Below, piece after piece: positions 45,262-53,769 of a DNA stretch of 64,000 bases. A program made the translations under genes and the position numbers. The notes under the pieces were generated by a model. That model worked only from the letters and a program-made list of their open reading frames with translations. It searched no databases and was not told the DNA's origin. Within the stretch, counting starts at the first letter, position 1. Every line of letters starts with the position of its first letter. Source of the stretch: HIMB11 sp965657135 (GTDB lineage: Bacteria; Pseudomonadota; Alphaproteobacteria; Rhodobacterales; Rhodobacteraceae); contig CBFHNF010000005.1 in the NCBI GenBank assembly GCA_965657135.1, positions 84,148 to 148,147 of the forward strand, in the 5' to 3' direction.

Positions 45262-45501
45262 ATGACCCCCCGTAATAAAATGTTCGACGACTTATCGCAA
45301 TTGATGACAAATGCGATGGGTGTTGCACAGGGCGCACGTGATGAAGCAGAAAATGCAATGAAATCATGGATGGATCGCTGGTTGGCCGATCGTGATTTTG
45401 TCACACGTGAAGAGTTTGATTCGGTTCGCATGATGGCGCAGAAAGCGCGCGAGGAAAACGCAGAATTAAAAGCACGTCTTGACGCGCTAGAAAATAAGTA
45501 A
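45262..45501 (+). CDS. ubiK: UbiK-like accessory factor (BMFP/DUF526)
   Basis: A 79-residue helical, amphipathic protein of the UbiK/BMFP family, which assists ubiquinone biosynthesis and binds lipid in other bacteria. The C-terminal TREEFDSVRMMAQKAREENAELKARLDALENK is predicted to be coiled coil. The ATG at 45262 has GGAG six bases upstream. Role in ubiquinone synthesis is known for Salmonella/E. coli homologues and inferred here. Confidence 0.82.
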   Translation: MTPRNKMFDDLSQLMTNAMGVAQGARDEAENAMKSWMDRWLADRDFVTREEFDSVRMMAQKAREENAELKARLDALENK

Positions 45502-45601
45502 CGCTCCCTCTCTGTGGCGCGCATAATACGGCGCTGGCCGTGTTCGTTTTGACTTGCGAAGCAAGTTAACAACTTCCGATTTATTCGAGACCAAATATAT
45601 G

Positions 45602-45630
45602 TGCTGTGGATAAGTGCTTTATCCACAGCA
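45602..45630. repeat. palindrome containing two head-to-head consensus DnaA boxes
   Basis: A perfect 12-bp inverted repeat TGCTGTGGATAA / TTATCCACAGCA separated by five bases. It contains TTATCCACA on each strand, an exact match to the DnaA box TTATNCACA. It lies in the 284-base gap between ubiK and the ybjN-domain gene, in an AT-rich stretch. Its use as a DnaA site is inference; it could also act as a weak terminator for ubiK. Confidence 0.6.
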
Positions 45631-45694
45631 TTTTGTGTCCGTCACAAATATTTTGCTTTACATATGAATCAAACCGCAGCACCATATGTAGTAA

Positions 45695-45765
45695 GGGGCA
45701 GGGTCATCCCCCCAGCCTCTTGAGCAGGCACCAAGCGATTGGGGAAGCTGCCACTTCCCAACGCT
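45695..45765 (+). promoter_or_regulatory. structured 5' leader of the YbjN-domain gene
   Basis: Three potential hairpins precede the gene: GGGTCATCCC (about 45701-45710), GCCT...AGGC (45715-45729), and a 12-bp stem with two single-base bulges, AGCG(A)TTGG(G)GAAG / CTTCCCAACGCT (45734-45765) with a CTGCCA loop. The SD-like GAGG lies a few bases after. This looks like an untranslated leader with a regulatory fold. I recognise no riboswitch or SRP RNA class in it. Confidence 0.45.
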
Positions 45766-45785
45766 ACAACAAAAGAGGTGGCGCC

Positions 45786-46286
45786 ATGGCATTGAACGAG
45801 CAGTTCTTAGAAGAAGAAATTCATCCGATTGATATTGTCGAACACATTGCTGAACACCATGAGTGGGAGTTCGACCGGATCGAGGAAAATCAAATCGCAA
45901 TGGCCGTTGAAGGGCAGTGGAGGACGTATTCCATCACACTGGCTTGGTCAGGTTTTGATGAAACCTTGCGTTTGATCTGTACATTCGAGATGGAACCCCC
46001 ATCAGAGAGGTTACCGAACCTGTTTGAGACACTGAACGAAGTAAATGACCGGTGTTGGACAGGTGGGTTTGCCTATTGGAATGAGCCAGGATTGATGGTG
46101 TATCGGTACGGTTTGGTCTTGTCTGGTGGGCAAATGGCATCACCAGAACAGATTGACATGATGATTGGCGCCGCCGTCATGAATGCCGAACGTTATTATC
46201 CAGCATTTCAACTTGCGGTCTACGGTGAGCATACTCCGAAACAGGCGATGCAAGTCGCCATTGCAGAAGCATACGGACACGCATAA
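45786..46286 (+). CDS. YbjN domain-containing protein
   Basis: A 166-residue cytoplasmic protein of the YbjN family, which has a type III secretion chaperone-like fold and unknown function. The EWEFDRIEENQIAMAVEGQWRTYSITLAWSG and the VNDRCWTGGFAYWNEPGLMVYRYGLVLSGG blocks are typical. The ATG has GAGG about eight bases upstream. A structured leader precedes it, unusual for this family as far as I know. The following gene is proC. Confidence 0.87.
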   Translation: MALNEQFLEEEIHPIDIVEHIAEHHEWEFDRIEENQIAMAVEGQWRTYSITLAWSGFDETLRLICTFEMEPPSERLPNLFETLNEVNDRCWTGGFAYWNEPGLMVYRYGLVLSGGQMASPEQIDMMIGAAVMNAERYYPAFQLAVYGEHTPKQAMQVAIAEAYGHA

Positions 46287-46324
46287 AACTGGACTCCAAA
46301 TGGTTTTTATCGCTTGGAGTTTAC

Positions 46325-47140
46325 ATGACGTTTGATAGTCTTTTTCAGCAGGGATTGGTTTTGCTTGGTTGCGGCAAAATGGGTTCTGCAATGTTGGCGG
46401 GTTGGCTTGCAAATGGGTTAAACCCAGCGTCTGTATATGTCGTGGATCCGTATCCCTCGGAGTGGCTAAATGCCCAAGATGTGAATGTAAATGAGCCGCT
46501 ACCCGAAAAGCCAGCATTGGTGCTGATCGCGGTAAAGCCTCAAATGATGCAAGATGCACTTCCAACGTTGCAAGCCATGGGTGGCGCAGAAACTGTGTTC
46601 CTGTCCGTTGCAGCCGGGATCACGATCAATACATATGAAGACATCTTGGGAGCCGACACTCCGATTTTGCGCGCTATGCCCAACACGCCAGCTGCGATTG
46701 GTCAAGGGATCACGGCGCTTATCGGGAATGCTTGTGCAACCAAGCAGCATGTCGATTTGGCGCATGCATTGCTATCAACGATCGGAGACGTTGTCGATTT
46801 ACAGACAGAGGCGCAGATGGATGCCGTGACAGGGGTGTCTGGTTCTGGTCCTGCTTATGTGTTTTATATGATCGACGCGCTGGCAACGGCAGGAACCGCA
46901 CAGGGTTTAAGTCCAGACTTGGCAATGCAACTTGCTAAATCAACCGTTGCAGGTGCAGGCGCTCTTGCTAAAACAGCCACAGAAACCCCTGAACAATTGC
47001 GTATCAACGTCACCAGCCCAAATGGCACCACTCAGGCCGGGCTTGAGGTATTGATGGATGCGTCAACTGGGTTAACGCCACTGATCGAGAGTACGGTCGC
47101 TGCTGCGACCTTGCGTTCAAAGGATCTTTCGAATGGCTGA
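46325..47140 (+). CDS. proC: pyrroline-5-carboxylate reductase
   Basis: ProC makes L-proline by NAD(P)H reduction of pyrroline-5-carboxylate. The 271-residue protein has the Rossmann motif LGCGKMGSAMLAGWLANGL, VLIAVKPQMM, LRAMPNTPAAIGQGITAL and the C-terminal VTGVSGSGPAYVFYMIDAL...VTSPNGTTQAGLEVL signature. Its end overlaps the next start by eight bases. Confidence 0.97.
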   Translation: MTFDSLFQQGLVLLGCGKMGSAMLAGWLANGLNPASVYVVDPYPSEWLNAQDVNVNEPLPEKPALVLIAVKPQMMQDALPTLQAMGGAETVFLSVAAGITINTYEDILGADTPILRAMPNTPAAIGQGITALIGNACATKQHVDLAHALLSTIGDVVDLQTEAQMDAVTGVSGSGPAYVFYMIDALATAGTAQGLSPDLAMQLAKSTVAGAGALAKTATETPEQLRINVTSPNGTTQAGLEVLMDASTGLTPLIESTVAAATLRSKDLSNG

Positions 47141-47471
47141 AATAAACTACGATGATTTCTTAAATGTTGATATTCGTGTTGGAACCGTGCTGCGGGCTGA
47201 ACCCTTTCCCGAGGCGCGCAAGCCTGCAATTAAAATGTGGATCGACTTTGGCGAGGAAATTGGCGAGCGAAAAACATCTGCTCAATTAACCAAGCATTAC
47301 TCACCAGAAGAATTAGTCGGCAAGCAGGTGATGGCGGTGGTGAATTTTCCTGCGCGACAAATCGGCCCCTTTATGTCCGAAGTGCTGGTCTTGGGCTGTA
47401 TGGATGATACGGGTGCGGTTGTCCTAATTGCTCCGGACCAGATGGTGCCCAACGGAGGGCGGATGCACTAA
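47133..47471 (+). CDS. csaA: tRNA-binding protein, CsaA-like
   Basis: A 112-residue OB-fold protein of the CsaA/EMAP-type tRNA-binding family. The NVDIRVGTVLRAEPFPEARKPAIKMWIDFGEEIGERKTSAQLTKHYSPEELVGKQV stretch is diagnostic; family proteins bind tRNA and were also reported as chaperone-like. It overlaps proC by eight bases and converges with tdk, overlapping its stop by four bases. Confidence 0.92.
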   Translation: MAEINYDDFLNVDIRVGTVLRAEPFPEARKPAIKMWIDFGEEIGERKTSAQLTKHYSPEELVGKQVMAVVNFPARQIGPFMSEVLVLGCMDDTGAVVLIAPDQMVPNGGRMH

Positions 47472-48046
47472 TCCCCAATGGCCTTGCGCCAATGGATGCG
47501 GCATAGCGAAACATATGTCTCGTTGCCTCCAACTTGAACCTGAGCACCATCTTTTAGGACGTTACCATTTTCATCCTGACGCACAACCATCGTTGCTTTT
47601 TTCCCGCAATGACAGATGGTTCGGATTTCACGCATTTCATCCGCCAGCGCCAATAGCGCAGCAGAGCCTGGAAAAAGTTTGCCTTGGAAATCGACGCGTA
47701 AACCATAGCACATTACGGGGACCTTTAAATCATCGACGGCACGAGCCAACTGCCAAACCTGTTCGGCAGATAGAAATTGCGCCTCATCAATAAAGACACA
47801 TGCGCAGGGCCCATTTTCTAAACGGGTCTCTATTTGTTGAAACAGGTCAGTGTTCGTTGCAAATGTATTCGCATCTGCTCCAATGCCGATGCGTGATCCA
47901 ATGCGACCAGTGCCCGCGCGGTCATCAAAATTTGCGGTCAATAAATAAGTTTGCATGCCCCGTTCAACATAGTTGTGGGACGCCTGAAGCAAGAGCGTGC
48001 TTTTTCCTGCGTTCATGGTCGAATAATGAAAGTACAGTTTAGCCAT
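47468..48046 (-). CDS. tdk: thymidine kinase
   Basis: Type II thymidine kinase, which phosphorylates thymidine to dTMP in nucleoside salvage. The 192-residue enzyme has Walker A YSTMNAGKST (about residues 9-17), the VFIDEAQFLSAEQVWQL Walker B region, the CYGLRVDFQGKLFPGS lasso, and zinc-binding cysteines in TICHCGKKATM...LCRIHW. The start was taken as MAKLYFHYS. It has no strong ribosome site. Confidence 0.95.
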   Translation of the reverse strand: MAKLYFHYSTMNAGKSTLLLQASHNYVERGMQTYLLTANFDDRAGTGRIGSRIGIGADANTFATNTDLFQQIETRLENGPCACVFIDEAQFLSAEQVWQLARAVDDLKVPVMCYGLRVDFQGKLFPGSAALLALADEMREIRTICHCGKKATMVVRQDENGNVLKDGAQVQVGGNETYVSLCRIHWRKAIGD

Positions 48047-48245
48047 GCGCATGTGATGCCGCGTCATGCGCTAAATTTCAAGCTGAAAGGGGTGGAAAAT
48101 ACGCTAAGCAATGCAACACTTACCACAATCGGTAACTCAACCCAAAGGATGCCTAACCGCGACTGGTTTGTGGCCGGGCGTGATTATCACAATTTCCCAC
48201 CCCAATCAGGTGGAACACATTTGTGCGGGCCTATTTGGATCGGGA
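48047..48245. other. intergenic region with no recognisable gene
   Basis: About 200 bases between the tdk start and the apt stop. Reading both strands gave no credible coding fragment with a start and ribosome site and no strong hairpin. A long plus-strand open reading frame crosses it but shows no family resemblance and runs antisense into tdk and apt, so it is treated as chance. Confidence 0.6.
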
Positions 48246-48776
48246 CTAAAGTCCGTCGAATTCACATAATACCCGAACGTCCATGTTCATTGATTCAAGT
48301 TTTTTGCGACCTCCAAGTTCGGGCAAATCAACGATAAATGAACAACCGATGATATCACCACCCAGCCGCTCAATTAATTTAATGCCCGCCTCTGCGGTAC
48401 CACCCGTTGCCAGCAGGTCATCAACAACCAAAATCCGTTCACCAGCCTCGATTGCATCATCGTGGATTTCGACAATCGCTTCACCGTATTCCAGTTTGTA
48501 ATCTTGTGAAATCGTGGTGCCAGGCAATTTTCCCTTTTTCCGAATGGGTACAAATCCGGTTCCCAATTGATGCGCGATTGCCCCCCCTAGAATAAACCCG
48601 CGTGCCTCAAGTCCGACAACTTTGTCAATTGGGACACCGGCATAAGGGTGTAGCATTTGGTCTATACACATCCGAAACCCGCGTGGATCTGCGAATAATG
48701 TGGTGACATCGCGAAACATGATCCCCTCATGTGGGAAATCAACGATTGTGCGAATATAGTCTTTTACTGATTTCAT
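48246..48776 (-). CDS. apt: adenine phosphoribosyltransferase
   Basis: Recycles adenine to AMP with PRPP. The 176-residue protein has VKDYIRTIVDFPHEGIMFRDVTTLFAD at its start, GLEARGFILGGAIAHQLG, and the PRPP loop ILVVDDLLATGGTAEAGI. It lies next to mtnP, whose product releases adenine, so the two genes likely work together in methylthioadenosine salvage. Nine bases separate mtnP's stop... the apt gene lies immediately downstream of mtnP on the minus strand. Confidence 0.97.
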   Translation of the reverse strand: MKSVKDYIRTIVDFPHEGIMFRDVTTLFADPRGFRMCIDQMLHPYAGVPIDKVVGLEARGFILGGAIAHQLGTGFVPIRKKGKLPGTTISQDYKLEYGEAIVEIHDDAIEAGERILVVDDLLATGGTAEAGIKLIERLGGDIIGCSFIVDLPELGGRKKLESMNMDVRVLCEFDGL

Positions 48777-48785
48777 ATCTGTTCC

Positions 48786-49658
48786 TCACAGCACGCGACC
48801 AGCGATCGCGTCGAGCTTCGAAATAAGGGCAGGTTCACGTTTTTCAGGTGCAGTCAAAATTGCAAATTCTAAGGCTTTGTCGCAGCCATGAGGGCAATCG
48901 GATCGGTCTGCATCCAGCAGGGCAGACAAGCGTGCAACTAAATCGCGTGCCTTGCCTGCATTGCCCTGAAGTATGGAAATGATTGCTGTGATATCCACGC
49001 TTCCGTGTTCGGGATGCCAACTGTCATAATCGGTAATCATCGCAACAGATGCATAACACAACTCTGCCTCGCGGGCCAATTTTGCCTCTGGCATGTTAGT
49101 CATACCGATGACATCCGCCCCCCAGCTGTCGCGGTACATTTTGCTCTCGGCGACGGTGGAAAACTGAGGCCCCTCCATGGCTAGGTATGTGCCACCGTCA
49201 TGCACAGAAATGCCTGCCTCACGCGCAGCCTGAATACAGGCCGCTGATAGGCGCGGACAGGTAGGGTGGGCGACCGAGACATGCGCAACGCATCCTGTCC
49301 CAAAAAATGATTTTTCCCGTGCAAACGTTCGGTCAATGAACTGATCCACAACAACGAAATCACCGGGCGCCATTTCGTCGCGAAAAGACCCACAAGCAGA
49401 GACGCTAATCACATCGGTTGCACCCAAACGTTTCAATGCATCGATGTTTGCGCGATACGGTACGGTTGTTGGGGAATAAACATGCCCCCGTCCATGCCGA
49501 GGTAAAAATACCATATCAACTTCATTCAAAGTTCCAGTCAGAATTTGGTCTGAGGGTGCGCCCCAAGGCGTTTCAACGTTACGCCATTGTGCGTTTTCTA
49601 ATCCCTCGATATCATAAATTCCTGAACCGCCAATAATTGCGATTTTTGTCCTGCGCAT
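48786..49658 (-). CDS. mtnP: S-methyl-5'-thioadenosine phosphorylase
   Basis: Splits methylthioadenosine into adenine and methylthioribose-1-phosphate. The 290-residue nucleoside phosphorylase shows KIAIIGGSGIYDIEGLE, FLPRHGRGHVYSPTTVPYRANI, ISVSACGSFRDEMAPGDFVVVDQFIDRT and YLAMEGPQFSTVAESKMYR. AGGGA seven bases before the ATG supports the start at MRRTKIAI; longer in-frame extension upstream is rejected. It is followed by apt on the same transcript. Confidence 0.96.
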   Translation of the reverse strand: MRRTKIAIIGGSGIYDIEGLENAQWRNVETPWGAPSDQILTGTLNEVDMVFLPRHGRGHVYSPTTVPYRANIDALKRLGATDVISVSACGSFRDEMAPGDFVVVDQFIDRTFAREKSFFGTGCVAHVSVAHPTCPRLSAACIQAAREAGISVHDGGTYLAMEGPQFSTVAESKMYRDSWGADVIGMTNMPEAKLAREAELCYASVAMITDYDSWHPEHGSVDITAIISILQGNAGKARDLVARLSALLDADRSDCPHGCDKALEFAILTAPEKREPALISKLDAIAGRVL

Positions 49659-49807
49659 GATGTGTTCCCTAAGAGCGTTCACGACAATGAATACCCGCGA
49701 TAAGGACGAAGGTAAAATGACAATTTGTGCGAATTTGGGCCATATTGCTTTTAATGTGGGCAAAACTTGGTTATGCCCGCCGTAAATCATACCAAAAGGG
49801 GTACCTT

Positions 49808-51412
49808 ATGACACCTGCCATTATGGCGCGCTTTGCCCGAATGGCGAAGCCCGATCTAAGTCTTATGAATGATGAAGGGTTTTCCGCATCACGTTTACGC
49901 ATTGAACTTTTGTCCGGATTAACCGTTGCACTGGCGCTCGTGCCCGAAGCAGTTGCGTTTGCCTTTGTTGCACATGTGCATCCATTGGTTGGTCTTTATG
50001 CAGCGTTTATCGTGGGTTTGATCACTGCCTTACTGGGTGGACGTCCAGGCATGATTTCTGGCGCGACGGGTGCGTTGGCAGTTGTTATGGTCGCACTTGT
50101 TATAGAACACGGTGTCGAATATTTGTTTGCAACGGTTGTCTTGATGGGCCTGTTGCAAATTTTTGCAGGTGTCATGCAATGGGGCAAATTCATTCGTTTG
50201 GTTCCTCATCCCGTGATGTTGGGTTTTGTAAATGGATTGGCTATCGTGATCTTTTTGGCGCAGTTGACCCAGTTCAAAGTGAGCGATGGGGAAACCCAAG
50301 CCTGGCTAAGCGGAACGCCATTATATGTAATGTTGGCGCTGGTTGCTTTGACCATGTCAATTATTCATTACTTGCCCAAATTGACCAAGATTATCCCGGC
50401 CCCATTAGCCGGCATTGGGATTGTCGCGGCCATTGTGATTGTGTTTGGTCTTGATGTTCCGCGCGTTGGTGACATGGCCTCAATTCAGGGCGGTTTGCCA
50501 CCCTTCCACATACCCTTGGTTCCATTTACGTGGGAAACATTACAGATCATCCTGCCGTATTCGATCATTTTGGCGGCAATTGGTTTGATTGAAAGCCTAC
50601 TGACCCTGAACCTTGTGGGTGAGATGACTGGAAAACGCGGCGGCGCTAGCCAAGAATGCCTTGCGCAGGGTTTGGCAAATACTGTGACAGGTTTTTTTGG
50701 TGGCATGGGTGGGTGCGCCATGATTGGCCAATCCATGATCAACGTTAAATCAGGTGGACGTACGCGAATTGCAGGGATCGCTGCCGCTTTGTTTTTGTTG
50801 TTGTTTATCTTGGTGGGATCCTCGATTATCGAACAAATTCCGCTGGCCGCATTGGTTGGTGTGATGTTCATGGTAGTGATTGGTACCTTTGCTTGGAACT
50901 CGTTCCGCATTATGCGCAAGGTTCCGTTGACCGACGCATTTGTGATCGTTTTGGTGACAATCGTCACGGTGGCCACTGACCTGGCTGTGGCGGTTGTGGT
51001 TGGGGTTATAGTGTCTGCGCTTGCTTATGCTTGGAATAATGCGCGGCGTATCCATGCACTCACCGAAATCGACGCAGAAGGGGTAAAAGCATATCGTATC
51101 CAGGGGCCTTTATTTTTTGGGTCAAGCGATGGATTTATGGAATTATTCACGATTGAAGATGATCCAACTAAGGTCATTGTTGATTTTGCGGACAGTCGTG
51201 TTGTTGATCAATCTGCCCTGCAAGCGATCGAAGCGGTTGCGGCAAAGTATGAAGCGGTCGGCAAACACATTCAGCTACGCCACCTAAGTCGGGATTGTCA
51301 CAAGCTTCTTAACAAAGCGGGGCACCTCATGGTCGATAGTGACGATGATCCAGATTATGAAATCGCGGTGAATTATTCTGTAAGAACCGGAATTTTGGAC
51401 GGCGGTCACTAG
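49808..51412 (+). CDS. SulP family inorganic anion transporter with STAS domain
   Basis: A 534-residue SLC26/SulP-type membrane transporter. The N-terminal membrane domain shows ELLSGLTVALALVPEAVAFAFVAHVHPLVGLYAAFI and the conserved GGMGGCAMIGQSMINVKSGGRTRIAG, followed by a C-terminal cytoplasmic STAS domain (GPLFFGSSDGFMELF...VVDQSALQAIEAVAAKYEA). The substrate may be sulfate, bicarbonate or a dicarboxylate. AGGGG lies about seven bases before the ATG at MTPAIMAR. An intrinsic terminator follows. Confidence 0.94.
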   Translation: MTPAIMARFARMAKPDLSLMNDEGFSASRLRIELLSGLTVALALVPEAVAFAFVAHVHPLVGLYAAFIVGLITALLGGRPGMISGATGALAVVMVALVIEHGVEYLFATVVLMGLLQIFAGVMQWGKFIRLVPHPVMLGFVNGLAIVIFLAQLTQFKVSDGETQAWLSGTPLYVMLALVALTMSIIHYLPKLTKIIPAPLAGIGIVAAIVIVFGLDVPRVGDMASIQGGLPPFHIPLVPFTWETLQIILPYSIILAAIGLIESLLTLNLVGEMTGKRGGASQECLAQGLANTVTGFFGGMGGCAMIGQSMINVKSGGRTRIAGIAAALFLLLFILVGSSIIEQIPLAALVGVMFMVVIGTFAWNSFRIMRKVPLTDAFVIVLVTIVTVATDLAVAVVVGVIVSALAYAWNNARRIHALTEIDAEGVKAYRIQGPLFFGSSDGFMELFTIEDDPTKVIVDFADSRVVDQSALQAIEAVAAKYEAVGKHIQLRHLSRDCHKLLNKAGHLMVDSDDDPDYEIAVNYSVRTGILDGGH

Positions 51413-51418
51413 CCGATG

Positions 51419-51444
51419 AAAAAGGCGCCAGTTGGCGCCTTTTT
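51419..51444. terminator. bidirectional intrinsic terminator between the SulP and argF genes
   Basis: A perfect 11-bp stem AAAAAGGCGCC / GGCGCCTTTTT with an AGTT loop. It has a T run on both strands, so it can end both the SulP transcript and the convergent argF transcript. Confidence 0.92.
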
Positions 51445-51454
51445 ACTTTCTGAA

Positions 51455-52381
51455 TTAAATATCTAAACACCATCGCATAACAGCCTTTTGGGCGTGTAAT
51501 CGGTTTTCCGCCTCGTCAAAAATAACTGAATTTGGTCCGTCCATGACCTCGGATGTTGCTTCTTCGTCACGATGTGCAGGAAGACAATGCATGAACAGCG
51601 CATCCGTTTTGGCATGTCGCATCAGTTCTTCATTCACTTGATATCTGCGCAATTGATTGTGGCGGCGCTCGCGCGTTGTGGGATGGTCATGCATGCTGAC
51701 CCAAGTATCAGTCACGACCAAATCAGCGCCTTCAACTGCTTTGAATGGATCACGCTCGATTTCAACTTTTGACCCTTTTGCGCGTGCCTCTTGGATGAAC
51801 GTCATTTCAGGATCAAGTTGTTCTGGTCCCGTGTACGTTAGGTCAAACCCAAATTGTCCAGCTGCATGCGCAAAACTTGCAAAAACATTGTTCCCATCAC
51901 CAGACCAAACAACTTTTTTACCAGCGATTGGGCCACGATGTTCTTCAAATGTCATGATATCAGCCATGATCTGACAGGGGTGGGTGCGATTGGTCAATCC
52001 ATTTATGACCGGCACGTCAGCATGTTCTGCCATTTCCAGCAACGTGGCTTCTTCAAATGTACGGATCATTATCATGTCAACGTAGCGACTAAGAACACGG
52101 GCTGTGTCGGCAATTGTTTCGCCATGGCCCAATTGCATGTCTGCCCCTGACAACACCAAGGTTTGCCCGCCCAATTGACGCACGCCCACGTCAAAACTGA
52201 CCCGGGTTCGGGTTGACGGCTTTTCAAATATCAACGCCACCATATGCCCTGCCAGCGGTTGTTCAACGTCAAGGGCACCCTTTGGTTGACCCGCGCGTGC
52301 GTTTTTCATGTCGCGTCCGTGGTCGATGATCCTACGAAGTTCGGTCGGATCAACTTTGTTTATATCTAAGAAATGGTTCAT
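51455..52381 (-). CDS. argF: ornithine carbamoyltransferase
   Basis: Forms citrulline from ornithine and carbamoyl phosphate in arginine synthesis. The 308-residue protein has the carbamoyl-phosphate motif EKPSTRTRVSF, GLTNRTHPCQIMADIMT and the ornithine/ATC signature MHCLPAHRDEEATSEVMDGP. It follows argD, giving the argDF order conserved in Rhodobacteraceae. Confidence 0.97.
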   Translation of the reverse strand: MNHFLDINKVDPTELRRIIDHGRDMKNARAGQPKGALDVEQPLAGHMVALIFEKPSTRTRVSFDVGVRQLGGQTLVLSGADMQLGHGETIADTARVLSRYVDMIMIRTFEEATLLEMAEHADVPVINGLTNRTHPCQIMADIMTFEEHRGPIAGKKVVWSGDGNNVFASFAHAAGQFGFDLTYTGPEQLDPEMTFIQEARAKGSKVEIERDPFKAVEGADLVVTDTWVSMHDHPTTRERRHNQLRRYQVNEELMRHAKTDALFMHCLPAHRDEEATSEVMDGPNSVIFDEAENRLHAQKAVMRWCLDI

Positions 52382-52397
52382 GTGATGTCTTTCGTCC

Positions 52398-53567
52398 TTA
52401 TCCGAGGCTTTGTGCAGCCGAGGAAAGGCGCGCTATGGCTTCGTCAATTTCTTCATTTGTGATTGTTAATGCAGGCACAAAGCGGACAACATTATCCCCT
52501 GCAGGTACAGTCAAAATCAGAGCGTCATAGCCTGCATTGACGAAATCCATATTCGGGACAGCGCATTCCAGGCCCATCATTAGGCCCCGACCACGCACAG
52601 ATTTGAACGTATTGGGATGGCGTGACACTAATGCGTCAAGACCTACTTTGAAATATGCAGCCTTATCTGCAACGTCGTCCAAAAACGATTTGTCGCCCAC
52701 AATTTCCAGCACTTTAAGCCCAACGGCGCACCCAAGCGGATTGCCGCCATAAGTCGATCCATGGGTGCCAGCCGTCATGCCAAGTGCGGCCTCCTCGCTG
52801 GCCAAAACGGCTCCCAATGGAAACCCGCCGCCGATGCCTTTGGCAACCATCATTATATCTGGATCGATACCTGCCCATTCATGAGCAAATAATTTACCAC
52901 TACGACCAACACCGCACTGCACTTCGTCAAAAATAAGCAAGAGCCCGTGTTCATCGCAGAGATCTCTCAAACCCCTTAGACATTGATCTGGCACGGGGCG
53001 AATACCCCCTTCGCCTTGGATGGGTTCAATCATGATGGCGGCTGTCTTATCCGTGATCGCGGCTTTAATTGCATCGTGATCATTCCAATCAAGGTGGACA
53101 AACCCTGGTAGCAGTGGGCCAAATCCCTTGGTCATTTTTTCAGATCCAGCGGCGGCAATACCTGCAGAAGATCGTCCGTGGAAAGATCCTGCAAATGTAA
53201 TTATTTCAACGCGATCTGGTTGGCCCTTGTCGTACCAATACTTGCGTGCCATTTTCACAGCCAACTCACAGCTTTCGGTGCCGGAATTGGTGAAAAATAC
53301 GGTGTCAGCAAACGTTAAGGAAACGAGTTGATCCGCAAGTTTTTGCTGATTTGGAATTTCGTATAAGTTTGAAACGTGCCATAAATTTTGTGCTTGGGCC
53401 GTTAGGACAGCAACCAAATCAGGGTTCGCATGCCCAAGTGCATTCACTGCAATTCCCGCGCCTAAATCCAAAAATCGGCGCCCGTCCGCTTCAATCAACC
53501 AAGTTCCTTCGCCTTTGACAAAGTTCAAAGGTGCGCGTGCATATGTTGGTAAAACGGACGCAATCAT
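52398..53567 (-). CDS. argD: acetylornithine/aspartate aminotransferase family (ArgD)
   Basis: Class III PLP aminotransferase converting N-acetylglutamate semialdehyde to N-acetylornithine. The 389-residue protein shows FLDLGAGIAVNALGHANPD, FFTNSGTESCELAVKMARKYW, EPIQGEGGIRPV, LLIFDEVQCGVGRSGKLFAHE and the PLP lysine in MMVAKGIGGGFPLGA. The start was moved to the second Met because AAGGA lies eight bases upstream. It is the first gene of the argDF pair. Confidence 0.95.
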   Translation of the reverse strand: MIASVLPTYARAPLNFVKGEGTWLIEADGRRFLDLGAGIAVNALGHANPDLVAVLTAQAQNLWHVSNLYEIPNQQKLADQLVSLTFADTVFFTNSGTESCELAVKMARKYWYDKGQPDRVEIITFAGSFHGRSSAGIAAAGSEKMTKGFGPLLPGFVHLDWNDHDAIKAAITDKTAAIMIEPIQGEGGIRPVPDQCLRGLRDLCDEHGLLLIFDEVQCGVGRSGKLFAHEWAGIDPDIMMVAKGIGGGFPLGAVLASEEAALGMTAGTHGSTYGGNPLGCAVGLKVLEIVGDKSFLDDVADKAAYFKVGLDALVSRHPNTFKSVRGRGLMMGLECAVPNMDFVNAGYDALILTVPAGDNVVRFVPALTITNEEIDEAIARLSSAAQSLG

Positions 53568-53672
53568 CGTCATAATCCTTCAAAAGTTAGAACCCTTTTG
53601 GTGCAATATGGGCTTGGATAAGTCAATTAAATAGGAGGGTTTCGCGCATATTTGCGCAGATAACAAAAGGCA

Positions 53673-53693
53673 ACGCCACTGATTTAGTGGCGT
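53673..53693 (-). terminator. hairpin downstream of the flavin reductase gene
   Basis: A perfect 8-bp stem ACGCCACT / AGTGGCGT with a 5-base loop lies in the 200-base gap between argD and the flavin reductase gene. On the minus strand it is followed by TGCCTTTTG, a short imperfect T stretch, so it may be a weak terminator for the flavin reductase transcript. Confidence 0.5.
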
Positions 53694-53769
53694 CGGCGTC
53701 GCAAGAAGTATGTAATCTTGGTTGTCATCATAGAAGGGCGCTTAGCCTTATGTCATCAAAAAGGCAAGC

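Noticed and set aside
45695..45765. SRP RNA or known riboswitch in the ybjN leader
   Set aside because: The conserved SRP apical motif (GGAAGGAAGCAGCC-like) is absent and I recognise no riboswitch core.
45602..45785. Chromosomal origin of replication
   Set aside because: Only two DnaA boxes, no box cluster, and none of the usual alphaproteobacterial origin neighbours (hemE, mnmG, parAB) are present.
47951..48337. Plus-strand open frame across the tdk-apt gap
   Set aside because: It is antisense to tdk and apt, has no recognisable domain and no convincing ribosome site.
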